Below, piece by piece: positions 16,098-20,484 of a DNA stretch of 20,484 nt. This DNA comes from Parvularculaceae bacterium. GTDB taxonomy: Bacteria > Pseudomonadota > Alphaproteobacteria > Caulobacterales > Parvularculaceae. The position numbers were made by a program, and so were the translations under genes. The stretch is taken from contig SHAI01000014.1 of the NCBI GenBank assembly GCA_004213235.1, forward strand, positions 1-20,484. The letters run 5' to 3'. The first letter of the stretch is position 1. Each line of letters opens with the position of its first letter. The notes under the pieces were generated by a model. The model was not told where the DNA came from, did not search any database, and was given only the letters and a program-made list of their open reading frames with translations.

Positions 16098-17263
16098 GAC
16101 AAACCTCCCTCACGCGGTGCCAGACCAAGCAGGCGGCGCTTTTCATCGGTTTCCAGAAAATCCGCCTCACTGACCCGCTTCCAAAGCGCATCCCGCTCTG
16201 ATGAAAGCGCGTCCACGCTGGTAATGTCGCAGGCGATAACAGCACCGCCAAACTGCGGTCCCAGCCAGTTTGTGAACGCCGTCGCCGTTTTCTTCACAAG
16301 CGGCAAGACGGTCTGTTTCCAAAACGCCAGATTTGCTTCGCGATAATTCGCATAGGTGTTATCGCCCGGAATTCCTAGCAGCATGGGCGGCACACCAAAG
16401 GCAAGGGCAATTTCCCGCGCGGCAGAATTTTTGGCATTCTGAAAATCCATGTCACTTGGTGAATAAGACATGGTCTTCCAATCCAGCCCGCCATCAAGAA
16501 TGAGCGGGCGACCGGCATTTGCCGCACCGGAATAAGCATCCACCAGTTCCGATTTCAGTCGGTCGAACTGATCCTGGGTGAGGTTTTCCGCCCCTTGTGG
16601 GCCTTGATAAACCAGCGCCCCGGATGGCCGCGCGGCATTGTCCAGAAGGGCCTTGTTCCACGCGAGCGCCGAATTATGTAAGTCTACAGATGATGCTGCC
16701 GCCTCAAGTGGTGACAGGCCGTAATGGTCATTCGTAGGATGAAATGACTTCAGATGAAGGATCGGCAAAAAACCGTCATCATTTTCCGCAAACACGGCCT
16801 TCTTCTCGCCCGCGCCATATTCATATGCGGCCGCCCAGCCATCGCGGCCAAGGCGCACTTTCATCCGGTCCGGCCGCAATGCATGAAGCTCGCGCACCTC
16901 ACCGGTATCAAGTCGAACCGCTTCCAGATACGCATTGCCAGCGGTCTGCAGATAACCGTAAACTTTTTCCAGCAGCGCTGCGCCACTATCAGCTTCATTA
17001 GGACGGCGCAAAAGGCTGATTAATGGGTGATTGGTATACCGATCTGTTCCATTCGATACAATAAGCGGCGTTGCCGCGGCCGCCTCCGCGACCAGACGGA
17101 TACAGCGATAAGCGATAACATTGCGTTCATAGCCCGCGCGGGCGAGCGAGGCATAATCGCGCGGTGTCCAGACCGGCCCTGCGGGGCGCGTTACCGCGAT
17201 CACACCCTGGGTGGCGGACGATTTCGTCTCCGGACGGAAACGTTTTATCATACGGTCAAGCAT
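16094..17263 (-). CDS. GTA gp3-like portal protein
   Basis: A 389-residue HK97-family portal, the dodecameric DNA channel at the head vertex. Visible features: DYASLARAGYERNVIAYRCIRLVAEAAAATPLIV, HPLISLLRRPNEADSGAALLEKVYGYLQTAGNAYLEAV, LHLKSFHPTNDHYGLSPLEAAASSVDLHN, and AREIALAFGVPPMLLGIPGDNTYANYREA. The start taken is ATG 17263, 4 bp after the terminase stop, with AGGAGG about 10 nt upstream. A TTG at 17305 would add 14 residues overlapping the terminase gene and is less likely; ATG 17251 is also possible. Confidence 0.95.
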   Translation of the reverse strand: MLDRMIKRFRPETKSSATQGVIAVTRPAGPVWTPRDYASLARAGYERNVIAYRCIRLVAEAAAATPLIVSNGTDRYTNHPLISLLRRPNEADSGAALLEKVYGYLQTAGNAYLEAVRLDTGEVRELHALRPDRMKVRLGRDGWAAAYEYGAGEKKAVFAENDDGFLPILHLKSFHPTNDHYGLSPLEAAASSVDLHNSALAWNKALLDNAARPSGALVYQGPQGAENLTQDQFDRLKSELVDAYSGAANAGRPLILDGGLDWKTMSYSPSDMDFQNAKNSAAREIALAFGVPPMLLGIPGDNTYANYREANLAFWKQTVLPLVKKTATAFTNWLGPQFGGAVIACDITSVDALSSERDALWKRVSEADFLETDEKRRLLGLAPREGGLS

Positions 17264-17267
17264 ATCC

Positions 17268-18557
17268 TTAAAGCCTCCTGATGCTAGGCGCTGCCTGCGC
17301 GCCAAGACATAAATCCGTCAGAGCCCAGACGAGCGCATCAAGCCGGTCCGGGCTTGCCTCCCCCGACGCCCCAGTAAATGCCGTCATCTGGTCTTCCAGT
17401 TTTGAAAATGAACCGGCGTGGCGAACCCGCCCCTGCTCATAGAGCGCCGCGATGGGTTCAGCGCGCACAGTCTTGCCACGGGTGGCGCGCACGGCGCGTA
17501 TCGGCGCGGCTGGATCAACCTGCCTGATCACGGCCTTGACCATGTCACCGCCCTGATTGACCTCAACGACGATCCGGTCAGCATCAAATTCATGAAACGC
17601 GGCGACAGCGCGCTGTGCCCATTGGCGCGGAGAAAGGCCGCCAGCGGACCAATCAGCCAGAACAATCGCTTCACCAGAATTGCGCACGCCGGCGATAATA
17701 ATACCGCATTCATCGGCGTCCGGTCCCGCACTCGCCGGCGGGTCCACCGCCACGACAACCCGTGCCAAGGCCCGATGCAAGTGCGGGCTTGCCGCAATGC
17801 GCGTCCGCTCCAACATGTCCCAGGTCCACAAGGCACCGGCGACATCCTCAACCAGTTCACCATAAAGTTCCTGGCGCCCCAGGGCCGTGCCTTCATAGGC
17901 CGCCGCGATTTCTTCCAGAAACGCCGGTGCGAGATTTTCCCGATTGGCATAGGTCGACGCCCGGTTCACGACCGTGGACGATCGCGCCATCAAGCGCTTG
18001 AGCAATCGCATCGGCCGGGGGGTTGTCGTCACCACCTGGCGCGGCCGATCGCCAAGGCGCAAGGCAAGTTGAAGATTGCTCCAGGTTTCTTCCGGGTAAC
18101 GCCATTTACATAATTCATCCGCCCAGGCTGCATCAAACTGATAGCCACGCAGACCATCCGGGTCCTCCGCAGAGAAACAATATCCGACAGACCCGTCAGG
18201 CCAGGACAGGCGCCGGCGTGACGCCTCATATGTCGGCCGGCGTGCAGGGTCGCCTATGTGTAAGAGGCCGGAAGGTCCGTCGATCATGACTTCCCTCGCA
18301 TCTGCATAGGCTTCGGCAACCAGCGCAATGCGTTTCTGGCGGCCGCCACGGTCGATGATGAAACGAATCCATTCCGCACCGGCACGGGTTTTCCCCGCCC
18401 CGCGCCCGCCAAGCAGAAGCCATGTCGTCCAGTCGGGCGTATCTGATGGGGCTTCATCTGCCCACCAGGGTACAAATCCCGGCCATTGCTGATCGAGGCG
18501 CGCGTGCAGCCGCCAAGCGTGTTCTGCGCCGCCGTCATTTACTGCCTCCCGCGCCAA
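17268..18557 (-). CDS. GTA gp2-like terminase large subunit
   Basis: The DNA-packaging motor: ATPase plus headful nuclease. With the TTG start it has 429 residues. Walker A is GGRGAGKT (50-57) followed by RAGAEW, Walker B is FDAAWADE (141-148), and the coupling motif is TTTPRP (177-182). The RNase-H-like nuclease has D272 in VVVAVDPPAS, with further acids in VVEVNQGG and DRLDALVWAL. The reading frame is open up to ATG codons at 18698 and 18710. That longer form adds about 50 Ser/Thr/Pro-rich residues that mirror the overlapping small gene upstream. The TTG lacks a clear Shine-Dalgarno, whereas ATG 18698 has AAGGA 11 nt upstream, so the start is unsettled. The enzyme call itself is firm. Confidence 0.93.
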   Translation of the reverse strand: MAREAVNDGGAEHAWRLHARLDQQWPGFVPWWADEAPSDTPDWTTWLLLGGRGAGKTRAGAEWIRFIIDRGGRQKRIALVAEAYADAREVMIDGPSGLLHIGDPARRPTYEASRRRLSWPDGSVGYCFSAEDPDGLRGYQFDAAWADELCKWRYPEETWSNLQLALRLGDRPRQVVTTTPRPMRLLKRLMARSSTVVNRASTYANRENLAPAFLEEIAAAYEGTALGRQELYGELVEDVAGALWTWDMLERTRIAASPHLHRALARVVVAVDPPASAGPDADECGIIIAGVRNSGEAIVLADWSAGGLSPRQWAQRAVAAFHEFDADRIVVEVNQGGDMVKAVIRQVDPAAPIRAVRATRGKTVRAEPIAALYEQGRVRHAGSFSKLEDQMTAFTGASGEASPDRLDALVWALTDLCLGAQAAPSIRRL

Positions 18558-18930
18558 CCGAAGGGCCAGGCGCTTCTTCGTTTCGGCGGTTTTCTGATCC
18601 GATCTGGTCAAGGGCGGCGTTGAGTTTTTCGGCGAGTTTCTGGGCGTCGCGTTCGAGCAATCGCTCGTCTGGTGCGTCGTGCACCTCGATTTCTTCATTA
18701 GCGTCAGCATCCTTCTGGAGACGGATTTTTAAAGTTTGCGCAGTGCTCGCCACACGCATTAAACACTCCACAGAGCGCGCGCCGCGATCATGGTCGGCGT
18801 CATTCTCCCGTGCATCGAGGGTTATCAGCGCTTCCAGCGCACGCTGCGCTGCCGTTTCTGTCAGTGTGGACAGTATATCATATAAACCATCCGCTTGCTG
18901 ATCGCTGGTCGTTTCGCATACCGCCGTCAT
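18535..18930 (-). CDS. Possible GTA gp1-like small terminase subunit
   Basis: A 131-residue, highly charged helical protein at the head of the GTA operon, the place of g1, which in RcGTA acts as a small terminase. It reads as two helical parts: LSTLTETAAQRALEALITLDAREND (about 18-42), and after a hinge a coiled-coil-like tail (VHDAPDERLLERDAQKLAEKLNAALDQ), ending in a Gly/Pro-rich tail. There is no sequence signature that proves the role. ATG 18930 is chosen because AAGGGAG lies about 10 nt upstream; a GTG at 18966 would add 12 residues. It overlaps the start of the terminase frame, by about 20 bp if TTG 18557 is used. Gene reality is likely, function is inferred from position. Confidence 0.68.
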   Translation of the reverse strand: MTAVCETTSDQQADGLYDILSTLTETAAQRALEALITLDARENDADHDRGARSVECLMRVASTAQTLKIRLQKDADANEEIEVHDAPDERLLERDAQKLAEKLNAALDQIGSENRRNEEAPGPSVGAGGSK

Positions 18931-19233
18931 GGAACGGTCGCTCCCTTTTGTTATTCGCGCCGACACGACATCGGCGGGGTGAAGGGAACGATAGGCGATC
19001 TGGCGGGGTGGTCGATAAATTCGCCGCAGCGACAGCCAAAACGAAGCTATCTCTATGTTTTATAACAATATTTTTCGCCGACAGGTGTTCGATAAGTTTT
19101 TTTGAGAAAAGAAATACCGGGTCAGATCCCCAAACCATGGCGTAAACATGCGCCGGGAACTGCATAAATATGTGGTCGGTTTAATGAGCAACACCCTATA
19201 ACCCGGCGCGAGGGCAATCTAGAGGGGCGACGC
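18931..19233. promoter_or_regulatory. Divergent intergenic region, probable GTA operon promoter/leader
   Basis: About 300 bp between the GTA operon (leftwards) and the hydrolase gene (rightwards). It holds an AT-rich island at about 19048-19117 that stands out from its surroundings. The 9-bp direct repeat GGCGGGGTG occurs at 18973-18981 and 19002-19010. TCGATAA occurs at 19012-19018 and 19089-19095. A 6-bp inverted repeat (CGCCGA and TCGGCG, 18958-18963 and 18971-18976) would form a hairpin in the GTA leader just before the g1 ribosome site. I could not identify -35/-10 boxes or a full CtrA site with confidence. Placement of the promoter here is inference from orientation. Confidence 0.5.
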
Positions 19234-19983
19234 ATGCCTGACACCGATATGGAAACGAACAATCACGGCGCCAGGCCATATTCTTGCCGCCAACCCAGTG
19301 TCCTAAAGCCCCTCAGCGAACTGCGCGCGCCGGTGGACTGGATGAGCATCGCCCTACGTGCGCCCCAATTATTAACCGCGCCGCGCGGCGATGGCCGACC
19401 GGTTATGCTCCTGCCAGGCTTGATGGCGAGTGACCTTTCCATGCGCCCCCTTGGCGCTTATCTGTCTTTTTTAGGCTACACTGCCCGGCAGTGGGGGTTG
19501 GGATTTAATCAGGGTAAAGTCTCCCGCGACGTGGACCGCTTTGGCGCGCGGGTTCGCGCATTTTCACATGCCCGTGGCGGCGCACCGGTCACATTGATCG
19601 GGTGGAGCCTTGGCGGCGTGATTGCCCGGGAGAGCGCCCGGTTACAAAGCGATATCATCCGTGAAGTGATTACCCTCGGCACGCCAATTATCGGCGGCCC
19701 AAAATATACCAGCGTTGGCGGATTTTATGCCCGCACCCAGGGCATCGACATGGATCGTTTCGAGCAGATGGTGCATGAGCGCAATGCCCTTGGCCTGACG
19801 CAACCAGTTACGTCTATCTATTCAAAGAATGACGGTATCGTAGACTGGCGCGCCTCGGTGGACGTTTACAATGACCATGCACGGAATATCGAGGTGAACG
19901 CATCACATTTCGGCCTCGGCCTCAGTGCGCAGGTCTGGCGCGAAATCGCCAAAACCCTCGCCGCGTCCAAAGCACATAAATAA
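19234..19983 (+). CDS. Alpha/beta hydrolase, lipase-like (PGAP1/LipA-type)
   Basis: A 249-residue alpha/beta hydrolase. The oxyanion region is VMLLPGLMASD (57-67), the nucleophile elbow is GWSLGG with S125, the acid is in SKNDGIVDW (D200 or D204), and the histidine is H225 in NASHFGLG. The order and the RESARLQSDIIREVITLGTP stretch after the nucleophile resemble lipase or PGAP1-like esterases acting on acyl esters; the substrate is unknown. There is no signal peptide, so it is probably cytoplasmic. ATG follows AGAGGGG at about 6 nt. It is transcribed away from the GTA operon and is followed by a hairpin terminator candidate. Confidence 0.9.
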   Translation: MPDTDMETNNHGARPYSCRQPSVLKPLSELRAPVDWMSIALRAPQLLTAPRGDGRPVMLLPGLMASDLSMRPLGAYLSFLGYTARQWGLGFNQGKVSRDVDRFGARVRAFSHARGGAPVTLIGWSLGGVIARESARLQSDIIREVITLGTPIIGGPKYTSVGGFYARTQGIDMDRFEQMVHERNALGLTQPVTSIYSKNDGIVDWRASVDVYNDHARNIEVNASHFGLGLSAQVWREIAKTLAASKAHK

Positions 19984-19994
19984 AGCACATATAT

Positions 19995-20026
19995 GAAGAC
20001 GGCCCTATAAGGCCCGCTCTTCATTT
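19995..20026 (+). terminator. Hairpin terminator candidate after the hydrolase gene
   Basis: Starting 12 bp after the hydrolase stop: arms GAAGA (19995-19999) and TCTTC (20018-20022), then a C/CGC bulge and inner arms GGCC (20001-20004) and GGCC (20011-20014) around a CTATAA loop. Only a short ATTT follows, so it is a weak rho-independent terminator. The symmetry means it could act on both strands, since the genes on either side converge here. Confidence 0.45.
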
Positions 20027-20264
20027 AGATACCGCCATGACCTGGCCAGCCAGATAAGCGGCCGCGCAGCCCAACTGCGTCTCACCGAAGGAAGCCAGCG
20101 CGATACCGTCCATATGACTGCTCCGGCGCGCGCGGGCCCTTCGCGGCGCAGGTCACATCAATGGTCCTTTCAGTAACAGTGGCAAAACATATGTCGTCGA
20201 TGCCTCGCGGGTTTGGTCGGAAGCATTCCGTACAGAAATTAGAGCGCCAATTGAGGGATTCCCT

Positions 20265-20484
20265 TTAGTTGATAACTTTGAATGTACCGCTTGCCGTGGC
20301 AATAACTTCGTCGTCTGCCTTTACAAGTGATCGCGCAAAGCAAACGGAGCGGCCGCACTTTACATAGTCCGTGTCTACCACCAACCACGCTCCCGTCTTC
20401 GCGGTGCTTGTATAATCCGTGTGAAGGGAAATGGTGAGCAGGCCCTTAGCGGTATGTCCCGACTCTTGAATGACTCGTCCGCAG
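20265..20484 (-). CDS. PaaI-like hotdog-fold thioesterase, C-terminus (cut by window edge)
   Basis: The minus-strand frame is open from the right edge to a TAA at 20265-20267, giving about 72 C-terminal residues; the start lies outside. It reads GHTAKGLLTISLHTDYTSTA, then TGAWLVVDTDYVKCGRSVCF, then ARSLVKADDEVIATASGTFK. This is the usual end of hotdog thioesterases of the PaaI/YbgC-related group (the beta strand LHTDY, the CGRSVCF strand pair, and the final A-ASGTF), which hydrolyse acyl-CoA. The catalytic N-terminal half is not in the window, so the exact subfamily is uncertain. It converges with the hydrolase gene across about 280 bp that hold the hairpin and a short frame only. Confidence 0.78.
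   Translation of the reverse strand, partial: CGRVIQESGHTAKGLLTISLHTDYTSTAKTGAWLVVDTDYVKCGRSVCFARSLVKADDEVIATASGTFKVIN

Noticed and set aside
17418..18113. 231-residue plus-strand frame opposite the terminase
   Set aside because: Antisense to a gene with clear Walker motifs; composition is His/Arg/Pro-rich as expected from a shadow frame.
5249..18930. Active temperate prophage
   Set aside because: No integrase, repressor, replication, lysis or tail-fibre genes and no attachment-site repeats are seen; the gene order is that of an RcGTA-type agent.
18878..19165. 95-residue minus-strand frame across the presumed GTA promoter
   Set aside because: No Shine-Dalgarno, AT-rich and low-complexity reading, overlaps the g1 start; more likely leader DNA.
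1..20484. tRNA, rRNA, CRISPR array or insertion sequence
   Set aside because: No cloverleaf-like sequence, regularly spaced repeats, transposase frame or terminal inverted repeats were found on reading both strands.

Overview
The window is a piece of an alphaproteobacterial chromosome dominated by a complete gene transfer agent (GTA) structural cluster of the RcGTA type (Rhodobacter capsulatus numbering g1 to g15). This assignment rests on gene order, protein sizes and recognisable family motifs read from the translations. The order of the organism cannot be fixed from this window. Base composition looks moderately GC-rich throughout, and the cluster shows no visible compositional break from its flanks, as expected for a long-resident, vertically inherited GTA.

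Layout. Almost everything is on the minus strand and is transcribed right to left. From the right: a possible small terminase (g1), large terminase (g2), portal (g3), a membrane-anchored coiled-coil protein (g3.5), prohead protease (g4), major capsid (g5), a 181-bp structured non-coding gap, then the head-tail connector genes (g6, g7, g8), tail tube (g9), g10, g10.1, tape measure (g11), baseplate and hub proteins (g12, g13), a cell-wall peptidase (g14) and the giant tail-tip protein (g15). Nine junctions are 4-bp ATGA overlaps, one is a 1-bp overlap, and no gene is visibly broken. No integrase, replication, repressor or lysis genes are present, which fits a GTA and not an autonomous prophage.

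Downstream on the same strand lie a hybrid sensor histidine kinase with six or so membrane helices, a type-II DnaJ/CbpA-like co-chaperone, an unrecognised 516-residue protein that starts 3 bp after the DnaJ stop, and the N-terminus of an exported HtrA/DegP-like serine protease cut by the left edge. These look like envelope-sensing and protein quality-control functions. Whether they act on GTA production is only an inference from position.

To the right of the GTA cluster, a divergent intergenic region of about 300 bp holds an AT-rich island and short repeats and probably carries the GTA promoter. Beyond it, on the plus strand, is an alpha/beta hydrolase (lipase-like) followed by a hairpin that may terminate it. 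The right edge cuts a minus-strand PaaI-like hotdog thioesterase, of which only the C-terminus is present.

The most interesting unexplained features are the capsid/g6 intergenic structure, in which two copies of a 9-nt sequence compete for one complement, the 12-bp tandem repeat at the 5' end of g10.1, the large insertion in the kinase ATPase domain, and the orphan 516-residue DnaJ neighbour.
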